Translations under genes and position numbers: made by a program | Shown here: positions 52,971 through 62,568 of the stretch, one piece after another | Numbering within the stretch: the stretch's first letter is position 1 | How the letters are laid out: every line of letters starts with the position of its first letter | The notes under the pieces: generated by a model | Seen by the model: the letters and a program-made list of their open reading frames with translations, nothing else | What the model was told of the DNA's origin: nothing | The model's database searches: none | Origin: Poriferisodalis sp965231925 | GTDB taxonomy: Bacteria > Actinomycetota > Acidimicrobiia > Acidimicrobiales > Poriferisodalaceae | Direction: 5' to 3' | Length of the DNA: 64,000 bases | Assembly: GCA_965231925.1 (NCBI GenBank) | Contig: OZ246894.1 | Coordinates: forward strand, 3,906,001-3,970,000

Positions 52971-53849
52971 CTAGTCGTCGCGCCCGTCGCTTCGCACATC
53001 GAAGGCGTCACGCAGCCCATCGCCGATGAAATTGACGCACAGCACGGTGACGGCGATCGCCAGACCAGGCGCGATCACGAGCCACGGGGCGACGGTCATG
53101 AAGCCTTCGTTGCCGCCCAGCATGTTGCCCCAGGTAGGTGTGTGAACCGGGCTGACGCCCAGCCCCAGAAAGCTCAGCACCGACTCGGCCAGGATCGCGG
53201 CAGCCGCCGCCAGCGAAACCGCCACGGAGATCTCCCCTACCAGGTTCGGCAGCAGATGGCGAAACATGACCCGCCACATGCCCGCGCCCATCGCCCGCGC
53301 CGCCGCAACGAATTCCAGCTCGCGCAATGCCAGCACCTTTCCGCGGATGATCCGCGCCACCGCCATCCAACCCAGCAGCGACAGCACCAGCACCACATCG
53401 AAGATGCTGTCGCCCAGCATCCGCGCCAGCATGATCACCACCATCAGGGCGGGGAGCGCCAACAGCGTGTCGGTCGCTCGCATCAGCACGGCGTCGACGG
53501 CGCCGCCCACATAACCGGCAACCATGCCGACAAGCGCCCCTCCGAGCGTCGCCAGCAAGGCCACCGATACGCCCACAGCGAGTGTGACGCGACCTGCGAA
53601 GAGCAGCTGACTCAGCGTGTCCCGTCCCACGGTGTCGGTTCCCAGCAGATAGTCGCGGCCCGGCGCCGCGAGCACATCGGCGGCATGCGTGCGGCCCAGC
53701 GGATAGGGCGCCAGCAGTTCGGCGCCGACGGTCGCCACGGCAATGCCGGCCAGCACAGCCAGCGACACCAGCGCGAGGCGGCGTCGGGCGAATCGCCGCC
53801 ATGTGATCACCGCGGGCCGCTCTGTGCGGCGAGCCTCAGCGGCTGCCAC
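52971..53849 (-). CDS. Peptide/nickel ABC transporter permease, DppC type
   Basis: 292 residues with about six membrane helices. The binding-protein-dependent permease loop is EFVAAARAMGAGMWRVMFRHLLPN and similar, preceded by TVGRDTLSQLLFAGRV, typical of DppC/OppC. GTG at 53849 lies inside the end of dppB (14-base overlap). Forms the inner-membrane channel with the DppB protein. No ATPase genes follow; HU comes next. Confidence 0.92.
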   Translation of the reverse strand: MAAAEARRTERPAVITWRRFARRRLALVSLAVLAGIAVATVGAELLAPYPLGRTHAADVLAAPGRDYLLGTDTVGRDTLSQLLFAGRVTLAVGVSVALLATLGGALVGMVAGYVGGAVDAVLMRATDTLLALPALMVVIMLARMLGDSIFDVVLVLSLLGWMAVARIIRGKVLALRELEFVAAARAMGAGMWRVMFRHLLPNLVGEISVAVSLAAAAAILAESVLSFLGLGVSPVHTPTWGNMLGGNEGFMTVAPWLVIAPGLAIAVTVLCVNFIGDGLRDAFDVRSDGRDD

Positions 53850-54822
53850 GACGGATCCTCGGGTCGAGCACGCCGTAGAACAGGTCGGCTGCAAGGTTCA
53901 TCACGATCACGGCGGCTGCAATGATCATGGTGGTAGCCAGCAACACGGGGTAATCGCCGCCGTACATGGCATCGAGGAACAGCCGGCCCATGCCCGGGTA
54001 CTGGAAGACCTGCTCGGTCACGATGAGCCCGCCGACGAGCTGGCCGACATCGACGGCGGCCTGCGTCGTCACGGGGATCAGCGCGTTGCGGACGCCATGT
54101 CGGACCACCACGGTGTGCTCCGGCAGGCCCCTGCCGCGGGCGGCCCGGATGTGGTCCGAGCTCATCACGTCGAGCAGGCTGGCCCGCATGTAACGGCTGT
54201 AGACCGCGATGAGCTGCAACGACAGTGCCATCGTGGGCAGCGCGAGGTGGCGCATCCGATCCACCAGGTCGAAGCCCTGCTGACCAGGCGAGTACAACCC
54301 CGCCGTGGGAAGCAATGGAGGGTCGAGGCCCAGCCACCTCGCCAGGTACAGCCCGAACAACAGCTGCAGCATGAGACCGAGCCAGAACACCGGGATCGAG
54401 ATGCCGACGAATGAGAACGTCGTCATGGCGTTGTCACCGAAGCCGTTGGGGCGCACCGCCGACACGGCGCCGATCGTGATGCCCACAGCGAGCGACAGCA
54501 CGACCGCCACGGCGATGAGCACGAGCGTGTTGGCGAGCGCGGTGCGCACGATGGGCCACACATCTGATCCGTTGCGCACGAGCGATACGCCCAAGTCGCC
54601 CGTTACGAAGTCGCCCAGCCACTGCAGGTAGCGAAGCGGAAGCGGATCGTTGAGCCCCAGCGACTCCAGGTAAGCGGCCCGATCCGCTGGGGTCACTCGC
54701 GGGTTCACGGCCAGGTCGCGTCCCGGCCTGGCGATCCGATTCGCCGCCCAGAACACGGCGAACGAGATGGCCCCCAGGATCGGCACCATCGTCGCGATGC
54801 GTCGAAGGACGTAGCGCGTCAC
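53836..54822 (-). CDS. Peptide/nickel ABC transporter permease, DppB type
   Basis: 328 residues. N-terminal helix after MTRYVLRRIATMVPILG, the LGLNDPLPLRYLQWLGDFVTG segment of the family, and the ATPase-contact loop around HIRAARGRGLPEHTVVVRHG. ATG at 54822. It follows the binding-protein gene after about 180 bases that hold a dispersed repeat, and overlaps dppC. Confidence 0.93.
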   Translation of the reverse strand: MTRYVLRRIATMVPILGAISFAVFWAANRIARPGRDLAVNPRVTPADRAAYLESLGLNDPLPLRYLQWLGDFVTGDLGVSLVRNGSDVWPIVRTALANTLVLIAVAVVLSLAVGITIGAVSAVRPNGFGDNAMTTFSFVGISIPVFWLGLMLQLLFGLYLARWLGLDPPLLPTAGLYSPGQQGFDLVDRMRHLALPTMALSLQLIAVYSRYMRASLLDVMSSDHIRAARGRGLPEHTVVVRHGVRNALIPVTTQAAVDVGQLVGGLIVTEQVFQYPGMGRLFLDAMYGGDYPVLLATTMIIAAAVIVMNLAADLFYGVLDPRIRRGSR

Positions 54823-54861
54823 GCCCGCCAGCCTGCCAGCCCGCTAGCGGATTATCTGCTC

Positions 54862-54945
54862 AGAGGCTGAGCCGATAGGCGAAGCGGTGGCCGAGCGGCC
54901 CGTGAGCGACAGCGAACAAGAGCGGGAAACAACTGGTGCGACAAC
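54862..54945 (+). repeat. Dispersed intergenic repeat, copy 3
   Basis: Begins GAGGCTGAGCCGATAGGCGA and runs through GAGCGGCCCGTGAGCGACAG to GGTGCGACAACG. The best match is 49852-49936. Sits between the binding-protein and permease genes of the peptide transporter operon, so it is probably transcribed. Confidence 0.7.
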
Positions 54946-55002
54946 GGGAAGGTTCACCTATTGGCGCATCCCCTTATGGAGAGCGCTCTCGCCTCGCTGC
55001 GC

Positions 55003-56793
55003 CTACTTGTCGAGCACGGTCCAGTCGAAGATGTCGAAGAACCCGCCGTAGGGACTCGACACGTAGGCGCCAGGACCCGACACGGCGGTGGTGTCCCAGA
55101 TGATCATGTTCGGCAGGATGTACAGCGGGATCCACGGCACGTCGTCGGCGAGGATCTGGCTCAGCTGATGAACCATGCCGAGCCGCTTCGCCGGGTCCAC
55201 CTCGGCATCGATGGCGAACGCCAAGTCGCTGACTTCCTGATTGCGGTAGGCCGTGAAGTTCTGGCCCGTGTAGCCGTTCTCTTCGGTTGGCACGCCATCG
55301 ATGTCGTAGTGGCTCGTCACCGACGGGTCCGGATTGGTGCTGTTCGCGAACAGTGCCACCGGGCCGAAGTTCATCACCGGCAGACGGTTCTGGAACAGTT
55401 CGCCGGCGTCGTAGTTGATGATCTCCCAGCCGATTCCCAGTGGAGCGGTCATGTCGACCACGAGGGCCTGCACGTCTTCTCGGCGCTTGTTGCCGGCCAC
55501 GGTGTTCCACGCCAGAACCAGCTCCTCGCCGTCGGCGTTGATCCATAGGCCGTCGGGATCGGGCCGCGTCCAGCCCTCGGCTTCGAGCAGCTCAGCGACC
55601 TTGGCCGCGTCCTGCGTGTAGCGCGCGAAGTCGTCCTGGCACCACGAGCCGAATCCGGGATTCCAGCCAGCGCATTGCAGTACCGGTGGGTCGGCGACGA
55701 TGGTGCCCAGCGCTACCTCGCCGATCTGGGCGCGATCGAGCGCGTAGGCAACCGCTTGGCGGACGTTGCGCGTCATGTCGAAGCGGCGTTCGGGCGCGTT
55801 CTGGTTGATCCACAGGCCTTCCATGTACGTGCCCTCGGCGACCTCATAGGTCAGATCGCCGGAGATGCGCTCGCGGGCGCCGGGAAACGGCTGCGGCAGT
55901 GCCGCCATGGCTTCGCCGGTCTGCAGGGCCAGCAGCTGAGAGTCGGTGTCCTCGCGGGGCACCATCACCACCCGGTCCACCAGCGGGATCCGTTCGGTGT
56001 CCCAGTAGCTGCGGTTGGGCACCATGATGTGCTGTTCCTGGTTCCACTCCTCTTGGATCCACGGCCCGCCCGAGACGGTGATCTCGTCGTTCCACTTGTC
56101 GGCGATGTCGGTGTCGGGGCCCAGCTCATGGGCCGGCAGCAAGCCGCTGAACAGCGTCGGCCACGGCGCATACGGCTCGCTGAACGTGATGACGGCCGTG
56201 TGAGGATCGGCATGGTCGACATCGGTGATGAGATCCAGACCGATGGTGCTCAGCGTGCCGGTGGTGTCGAGCCCGGCACGCCACGTGAACCAGACGTCGG
56301 TGCTGGTGATCGGCGTGCCGTCGCTCCAGGTCGCCTCGGGGTTCAGCCGGTAGGTGAGCGTGAATGTGCCGTCGTCCGCGGTGACGAGGCCGCCGTTCGC
56401 AACCGTCGGCTCTTCGACGAGCAACGACGACGCGACGTACGTATTGGTCTGGTCGAGCTCCATGAGCCGCGGCAAGTAGTGGATCAGCACCGACCAGATC
56501 GTCCAGGTGGCGTTCGCACACGAGGTGACGGGATTGACACACTCTGGCCACTGCTCGACTGCAAGCACCAGCGTGCCGCCACTCGCGCCATCTTGGCCCT
56601 CGGGCTCACCCGACTCGGCTGGCTCGATCACTGGAGGCTCTGAGTCGTCGGCTGATGAGGCGCCGTCGCTGCTGCAGGCCGCCCCCAGCGTCGCCACAGC
56701 GAGCATGAGGGCACCGAGCCGCCACAGCGGCCTTCGAGGCAGGCCAGCAACGACGGCGTTGCCTGAGGGTGCATGAAGACGCGCAGAGTCCAT
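55003..56793 (-). CDS. Peptide ABC transporter substrate-binding lipoprotein (SBP family 5)
   Basis: 596 residues. Signal peptide with lipobox LGAACSS near residue 40, then an acidic linker and the SBP_bac_5 fold: YRLNPEATWSDGTPITSTDV, SVSEPYAPW-like FSEPYAPWPTLF, and ALDRAQIGEVALG. It captures oligopeptides or similar solutes outside the membrane for the two permeases downstream. ATG at 56793. The genes follow in the order binding protein, DppB, DppC, without ATPases. Confidence 0.92.
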   Translation of the reverse strand: MDSARLHAPSGNAVVAGLPRRPLWRLGALMLAVATLGAACSSDGASSADDSEPPVIEPAESGEPEGQDGASGGTLVLAVEQWPECVNPVTSCANATWTIWSVLIHYLPRLMELDQTNTYVASSLLVEEPTVANGGLVTADDGTFTLTYRLNPEATWSDGTPITSTDVWFTWRAGLDTTGTLSTIGLDLITDVDHADPHTAVITFSEPYAPWPTLFSGLLPAHELGPDTDIADKWNDEITVSGGPWIQEEWNQEQHIMVPNRSYWDTERIPLVDRVVMVPREDTDSQLLALQTGEAMAALPQPFPGARERISGDLTYEVAEGTYMEGLWINQNAPERRFDMTRNVRQAVAYALDRAQIGEVALGTIVADPPVLQCAGWNPGFGSWCQDDFARYTQDAAKVAELLEAEGWTRPDPDGLWINADGEELVLAWNTVAGNKRREDVQALVVDMTAPLGIGWEIINYDAGELFQNRLPVMNFGPVALFANSTNPDPSVTSHYDIDGVPTEENGYTGQNFTAYRNQEVSDLAFAIDAEVDPAKRLGMVHQLSQILADDVPWIPLYILPNMIIWDTTAVSGPGAYVSSPYGGFFDIFDWTVLDK

Positions 56794-56865
56794 GACGGCA
56801 CGCTACTTCCGACTGCCGAGGACTCTGAGGGAACGCGCGGATGGGCGGGCCTTCTCATCGAACCG

Positions 56866-56940
56866 CCAGTTGTTTCCCGCTCTTGTTCGCTTCGCTCACG
56901 GGCCGCTCGGGCCACGGCTTCGCCTATCGGCTCAGCCTCT
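56866..56940 (-). repeat. Dispersed intergenic repeat, copy 4
   Basis: CCAGTTGTTTCCCGCTCTTG through CTCACGGGCCGCTCGGGCC to CGGCTCAGCCTC, the inverse of copies 2 and 3. Lies in the 300-base divergent spacer between the binding-protein gene and the double CoA-transferase. The rest of the spacer shows no gene. Confidence 0.7.
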
Positions 56941-57093
56941 TGTGAAGAACGGGCTCGTCCCCGAGGCGATACCGATACCGGCTGTCGGGGTGAAACGCGC
57001 TCTCGCCGAATCATCTGGCAGAGTTGCTCGACCGAGTCGGGCCAGTGAGCTTGACCGACACGAAATGAACACGACAGACGGGGGCATGCCGAC

Positions 57094-59571
57094 GTGCTGG
57101 ACGGTTACCGGATTCTGGATCTGACCGACGATCGGGGGCATCTGGCCGGAATGCTGCTCGCACAGCTCGGCGCCGAAGTGGTGCTCTGCGAGCCGCCGGG
57201 CGGACACCGCACCCGTCATCGCGGTCCGTACGTCGACGACGTGACCGATCCCGAGCGGTCGATCGAGTTTCTCGTCTACAACCGGGGCAAGCACTCGGTG
57301 GTCATCGAGGACTCGGCGCAGATCGCCCATCTCGCGGCTCATTGCGACGCAGTCATCTCATGCGGTGCATTCGATGTCGATCTCGCCGCGCTGCGTGACG
57401 CCAACCCGCAGCTGGTGACGGCCTCGATCACGCCGTTCGGCGAGACGGGTCCGAAGACCGGCTGGGCGGCGACCGACCTCACCATCGCCGCCTCGAGCGG
57501 CACCATGTCGCTGACCGGCGACCGCGACCGGGCACCGGTCCGCATCGGGTCGCCGCAGACGTGGCACAACGGTGCAGTGGACGCCGCCGGCGCAATCCTC
57601 ATGGCACTGCACGAGCGCCAAGCGTCTGGCTTGGGCCAGCACGTGGACACCTCAGCGCAGCAATCGTTCGTGGACTGCACGCAGTTCCAGATGATGGCGG
57701 TGCTCACCGGCGGGGAAGTGCCCGTGCGGCTCCCCGGAGCAGTGAACCTAGGCGGCTTCCTGATCCCGTGGGTGTACGAGTGCGCAGACGGCTACGTAAC
57801 CGTCACTTTCCTGTTCGGGCCGATGATCGCTCCGTTCACGAGCCGGATCTTGGCGTGGGCGTGCGATGAGGGTTTCTGCGAGCCCGAACTGAGAGACAAG
57901 GACTGGGTCGACTTCGGCATGGCCATCGTGGAAGGCCGCGAATCGATGGACACGTTCGATCAAGCCATCAAGGTCTTGACCTCGTTCGTGGCCACCAAGA
58001 CGAAGGCGGAGGTATTGGAGCGTGCGCTGTCGGACAACCTGCTGATCGCGCCCATCACGACGACCGCCGACGTGCTCGCCCTTGAGCACCTGGAAGTACG
58101 CGACTACTGGCAGCAGGTGGAGATGCCCCGAGCCGACGGCCCCGCGCCGGTGCGGCTGTGCGGCGCACTGGCCAAGACCACCGGCGAGCCGCTGGCCGAT
58201 CTGGCGGTCGCACCGCGGCTGGGCGAGCACACGGCCCTGTACTTCGACGGCAACGGCGCGTCTGGACCGGCGGTCACCTCTCGTCCCCGAGCCGACGTGT
58301 CGCCCACGGGCCGGACCCTGGAGCGCCCGCTCGACGACGTCAAGATCCTCGACTTCATGTGGGCCCTGGCGGGGCCCGGCGCCACCCGCACGCTGGCCGA
58401 CTACGGCGCCACCGTCGTCAAAGTCGAGAGCGAGCTGAAGCCCGACGTGCTGCGCGGCGTCCACCCGTTCATCGGCGAGGAAGGCGGGCAGGAGAATGCC
58501 CTGCAGTTTCATTCGATCAACGCCGGCAAGCTCGACCTGACGCTCGACCTGTCACTGCCCGAGGCCCGTGACGTGATCTTGGACCTGGTCGCGTGGTGCG
58601 ACGTGCTCACCGAGTCGTTCTCGCCGAAGGCCATGGCGAACTGGGGCCTCACCTACGACGTGCTGCGCGAGGTGAACCCCGAGCTCGTCATGTTCTCGAG
58701 CTGCCTGATGGGCCAGACCGGGCCGATGCGCCTGTACGCCGGCTTCGGCACTATGGCGGCCGCCATCGCCGGCTTCTACCCCGTGACCGGCTGGCCCGAT
58801 CGCATTCCGGCGGGTCCGTTCACCGCCTACACCGACTACATCTCGCCGAAGCTGGGCGTGATGCTGATCCTGTCTGCACTGGCCGAGCGGGACCGAACGG
58901 GCCGCGGACAGCACATCGACTTCGCCCAGATGGAGGGTGCGCTGCACTTCCTGGCGACCGAGTTCGCCGACGAAGAGATCAACGGGCGCACTGCGGGCCG
59001 GGCCGGGAATGCCGACCGCCACATGTGCCCCCACGGCGTGTACCCCGCGGCCGGAGACGACCGCTGGGTCGCGATCGCCTGCGAGAGCGACGCACAGTGG
59101 AGCGCGCTGGCGGGGCTGCTTGCCGAGGCTGCGGGCGAGAACAGCGAACTGGCTGCGGCCCTGGCTGGGCTCGATGCCGGGGCTGGGCTCGCATCACTCG
59201 ACGTCGCAGGCCGCCAAGCTCGCAGCGACGCCATCGACGCCACGATCACTGCTTGGACTGCCGCCCAAGATGCGGCCGACATCGAAGCAACACTGCAAGG
59301 CCACGGCGTGCCCGCCCATCGCGTCAACGACGCTGCTGATCTGATGGCCGACCCGCAGATCATCTCCCGGGAGCACTTCTTGTCGGTGCCGCACGCCAAG
59401 CACGGCCACACCTGGGTCGAAAACAGCAATTTCGACCTGTCGCGGACTCCCGGCCGGCCGCAGTGGGGCGGCCCGATGTTCGGCGAGCACAACATGGAAG
59501 TGCTCGAAGGCATCCTCGGCTACGACGCCGACAAGATCGCCGAGTTGGTCATCGCCGGCGCTCTCACCTGA
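57094..59571 (+). CDS. Double CaiB/BaiF CoA-transferase (two fused domains)
   Basis: 825 residues, twice the usual family length. Domain 1 starts MLDGYRILDLTDDRGHLAGM and is followed by GLGQHVDTSAQQSFV. After a short linker near residue 400, domain 2 starts VKILDFMWALAGPGATRTL, with FHSINAGKLDLTLDL and RGQHIDFAQMEGALHFL. Domain 2 has the better catalytic-Asp context. Such tandem fusions mirror the two separate CoA-transferase genes at 15283 and 16656. GTG at 57094 has GGGGG about 9 bases upstream. Another CoA-transferase, beginning almost identically, enters at 63958. Confidence 0.9.
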   Translation: MLDGYRILDLTDDRGHLAGMLLAQLGAEVVLCEPPGGHRTRHRGPYVDDVTDPERSIEFLVYNRGKHSVVIEDSAQIAHLAAHCDAVISCGAFDVDLAALRDANPQLVTASITPFGETGPKTGWAATDLTIAASSGTMSLTGDRDRAPVRIGSPQTWHNGAVDAAGAILMALHERQASGLGQHVDTSAQQSFVDCTQFQMMAVLTGGEVPVRLPGAVNLGGFLIPWVYECADGYVTVTFLFGPMIAPFTSRILAWACDEGFCEPELRDKDWVDFGMAIVEGRESMDTFDQAIKVLTSFVATKTKAEVLERALSDNLLIAPITTTADVLALEHLEVRDYWQQVEMPRADGPAPVRLCGALAKTTGEPLADLAVAPRLGEHTALYFDGNGASGPAVTSRPRADVSPTGRTLERPLDDVKILDFMWALAGPGATRTLADYGATVVKVESELKPDVLRGVHPFIGEEGGQENALQFHSINAGKLDLTLDLSLPEARDVILDLVAWCDVLTESFSPKAMANWGLTYDVLREVNPELVMFSSCLMGQTGPMRLYAGFGTMAAAIAGFYPVTGWPDRIPAGPFTAYTDYISPKLGVMLILSALAERDRTGRGQHIDFAQMEGALHFLATEFADEEINGRTAGRAGNADRHMCPHGVYPAAGDDRWVAIACESDAQWSALAGLLAEAAGENSELAAALAGLDAGAGLASLDVAGRQARSDAIDATITAWTAAQDAADIEATLQGHGVPAHRVNDAADLMADPQIISREHFLSVPHAKHGHTWVENSNFDLSRTPGRPQWGGPMFGEHNMEVLEGILGYDADKIAELVIAGALT

Positions 59572-59622
59572 AACTCTCCGCCAGCCATCCATCGAATCCG
59601 ACAATGCCAACGTGAGGTCAGC

Positions 59623-60033
59623 ATGAGCACAGACAGCGGCGCCGCAGGCGTCGACAGGCAGAACATTTCGAGCGGCGGGCCATTGGAACCTGTCGCCGGA
59701 TACTCGCGGGCGGTGCGCGTGGGCGACTGGGTAGCGGTCTCGGGCAGTACCTCGCTGGGTCCTGACGGGGTGGCACACCCGAACGATTGCTACGGGCAGG
59801 CCGTTCACACCCTGGGGGTCATCGAGCAAGCGCTGGCGGAGGCCGGCGCTCAGATGAGCGACGTCGTGCGGACTCGCTCGTTCGTCACCGACATCGGGAT
59901 GCTCGACGACTTCATCCGTGCGCACGGCGAGGTGTTCGGCGACATCCGGCCCGCGTCGACGCTCGTCGAGGTCTCCGGGCTGATCCATCCCGACCTCGTC
60001 ATCGAGATCGAAGTAGACGCAATCATCCCCTGA
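59623..60033 (+). CDS. RidA/YjgF family protein
   Basis: 136 residues. GYSRAVRVGDWVAVSGSTS, then NIxxAL-like VIEQALAEAGAQMSDVVRTR, with the conserved Arg that contacts imine substrates, and a C-terminal LIHPDLVIEIEVDA. Family members deaminate reactive enamines or imines, usually as trimers. ATG at 59623 has GAGG 6 bases upstream. It is 51 bases downstream of the double CoA-transferase and may be co-transcribed. Confidence 0.9.
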   Translation: MSTDSGAAGVDRQNISSGGPLEPVAGYSRAVRVGDWVAVSGSTSLGPDGVAHPNDCYGQAVHTLGVIEQALAEAGAQMSDVVRTRSFVTDIGMLDDFIRAHGEVFGDIRPASTLVEVSGLIHPDLVIEIEVDAIIP

Positions 60034-60112
60034 CAACCGCTGAACGCGACGCGACTGCGCCCGACTCCGTCAGCGAGGCCTGCCGGGCACAAGGTCGTCT
60101 CAAGCCGTGATT

Positions 60113-60167
60113 CTGCACAAGAATATGACTGTGAATATAGACAATAATTGGTCGTTATTTTGTGCAG
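60113..60167. promoter_or_regulatory. Inverted repeat before DUF4143 gene 4
   Basis: CTGCACAA (60113-60120) and TTGTGCAG (60160-60167) are perfect inverted repeats around a 39-base AT-rich centre that contains AATAATTGGTCGTTATT. Ends 24 bases before the ATG at 60192. Probable operator and promoter. Confidence 0.55.
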
Positions 60168-60191
60168 GAATGAGTGTGGTGCCGCGCTAGC

Positions 60192-61448
60192 ATGGGCCGC
60201 ATCGCCAACTACATCCCTCGCATCGCCGACACCGTCCTGCGCCGCCATCTCGCAGCATGGCCTGCTGAATTCGTCACCGGGCCGCGCGCCGTGGGCAAGA
60301 CGACGACGGCGCTGCGTCACGCCGCCTCCACACTGCGACTCGATCAGGCATCTGATCGCGGCCTGGTCCTTGACGACCCTGACATCGCCTTGCGTGAGGG
60401 GCCGTTCCCATTGCTTATCGACGAGTGGCAGCACGCGCCTGAGGTTCTGGGCGCCGTCAAACGGGCCGTGGACACGATGGTTCCTGCAGGGGGACAATTC
60501 ATCCTGACCGGGTCGTCGCGCAATGACCTGCACAGCGGGCAATGGCCGCTGGTCGGCCGTTCGCTTGCCACGCACATGTGGCCGTTGACGGGCCGGGAGC
60601 GGTTCGGCGATGCCACGATCGATTCGCTCTTCGACCGTTGGGACTCCGGTGAGCGCTTCACGGTGCCTCCCTCGCCGCCTGACCTGCTCGGCTACCTCGA
60701 TATCGCGCTCGATGGCGGCTTCCCTGGCGCGCTTGTCGCTGCGGCGGCAGGCGCCCGAAATGACTGGATGCGCACCTACGTCGACACGACCGTCGTGCGT
60801 GACCTGCCCGAACTTGCCGCAGTCCACGGACGACGACGACACCCCGATGCGCTTCGCCGTTACTTGGGCGCTTGCGCATTGCACACCGCAGGGGTGGTTC
60901 CCGACACGGCACTGGCAGCCGCAGCGCGGATGGACCGGCGCACTGCGGTGGGCTATCACGACACGTTGAACATCCTCCGCCTCGTTGCCGACGTGCCCGC
61001 CTGGCACTCGAACCGGCTCAAGCGTTTGACGTCGATGCCGAAGCGTCTGCTCGCAGATTCCGGATTGGCAGCATGGCTCATTGGGTCCGATGCCGACGCC
61101 ATAAGACAAGATGCCACGGCGCGCGGCCGGATCATCGAGACGTTCGTGGCTGCACAACTCCGTGTCGAAGTCGAGGCAACACAGCGTCGAACCACGATGT
61201 TTCACCTGCGCACACAAGGAGGTGACCACGAGATCGATCTCGTGGTCGAGTTCGGCACGCGGCTCGCCGCGTTCGAGGTCAAGACTTCGAGCGGCCCTTC
61301 CGCCGGCGACGCCCGGCACCTTGCGTGGCTGCGTGACAAGCTGCCCCCCGAGCAGTTCGCGGGAGGCGTCGTCTTCCACACCGGAGCACGGCGCTACGGC
61401 CTCGGCGACCGCATCGAGGCTGTGCCGATCGCGGGCCTGTGGGGCTGA
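60192..61448 (+). CDS. DUF4143-type AAA ATPase 4 (intact nuclease motif)
   Basis: 418 residues from ATG 60192 (MGRIANYIPRIADTVL). Walker A GPRAVGKTTT, Walker B LLIDEWQHA, sensor FILTGSSRN. The C-terminal DUF4143 domain keeps HEIDLVV and ExK as AFEVKTSSG, so it could be a working nuclease. The 60174 start would add six residues. Its stop lies 4 bases before dtd, so a probable accessory gene has become the first gene of a housekeeping operon. Confidence 0.87.
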   Translation: MGRIANYIPRIADTVLRRHLAAWPAEFVTGPRAVGKTTTALRHAASTLRLDQASDRGLVLDDPDIALREGPFPLLIDEWQHAPEVLGAVKRAVDTMVPAGGQFILTGSSRNDLHSGQWPLVGRSLATHMWPLTGRERFGDATIDSLFDRWDSGERFTVPPSPPDLLGYLDIALDGGFPGALVAAAAGARNDWMRTYVDTTVVRDLPELAAVHGRRRHPDALRRYLGACALHTAGVVPDTALAAAARMDRRTAVGYHDTLNILRLVADVPAWHSNRLKRLTSMPKRLLADSGLAAWLIGSDADAIRQDATARGRIIETFVAAQLRVEVEATQRRTTMFHLRTQGGDHEIDLVVEFGTRLAAFEVKTSSGPSAGDARHLAWLRDKLPPEQFAGGVVFHTGARRYGLGDRIEAVPIAGLWG

Positions 61449-61452
61449 GCGG

Positions 61453-61890
<438 letters not shown>

Positions 61891-61946
61891 GCGATCCGGG
61901 AGTGACATGGCGCACGCGGTGGCCAAGCTGAAGTGTCACCTGCATA

Positions 61947-61975
61947 GCTAGGGCCCGCACACGGCGGGCCCTAGC
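61947..61975. terminator. Strong hairpin after dtd
   Basis: GCTAGGGCCCGC-ACACG-GCGGGCCCTAGC, a perfect 12-base stem with a 5-base loop. No T run follows. Likely the end of the DUF4143-dtd transcript. Confidence 0.65.
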
Positions 61976-62109
61976 GGGTTGGACCACTGCACCTCGACAG
62001 TTCGAAGTGGCGCATGGCCTGCGACCATCGTATTGCGCCGGTATCACATCGCAAGAGCCATTTGGCTACACAGCGACGGCGAACGCTGACGAATGCCGCG
62101 CTGTCGCGT

Positions 62110-62529
62110 TCAGACTGGGGTGAAGCGGAGCAGGGCGGGGCCGTCGGGGGTTGGGTCGAAGACGGCCTGCACCGACTGGCCGATGTGGACCGTCTCGGGA
62201 TCGCAACCGACGATGTTGGTGACCGCCCGGGGGCCTTCGTCGAGTTCGACGTATGCCAGGACGAATGGTGCTGCTGCGCGCCAGGAGCCCGGTATGCGCC
62301 GGGTGACCGTGCAGCTGTAGACGGTGCCGCGCCCTGACGCCTCGAACCAGGTCACCGAGGTGCTGCCGCACCGGTCGCAGCGCTCGCGCGGGTACCACAC
62401 GACGTGGTCGCAGTTGTCGCAACGGGGCAGCTCCAGCCGGTCTTCGGCGGTCGCGTCCCAGAACCGCTGCGTCTCCAGATTCGGGTTCGGCGGCGGGACC
62501 GGCAGCCCAAAGTGGCCGAGATTGCTCAC
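62110..62529 (-). CDS. OB-fold zinc-ribbon (DUF35) protein, thiolase partner
   Basis: 139 residues. A rubredoxin-like zinc ribbon with two Cys pairs (PRCDNCDHVVW and CDRCGS) precedes an OB fold (GRGTVYSCTVTRRIPGSW, PFVLAYVELDEGP). DUF35 proteins pair with SCP-x-type thiolases or aldolases, as in steroid side-chain breakdown. ATG at 62529; it follows the thiolase gene by 39 bases in the same direction, which supports that partnership. Confidence 0.9.
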   Translation of the reverse strand: MSNLGHFGLPVPPPNPNLETQRFWDATAEDRLELPRCDNCDHVVWYPRERCDRCGSTSVTWFEASGRGTVYSCTVTRRIPGSWRAAAPFVLAYVELDEGPRAVTNIVGCDPETVHIGQSVQAVFDPTPDGPALLRFTPV

Positions 62530-62568
62530 AGCGATGACCTCACTTGGGTTCTCCTCACGACAACGCGC

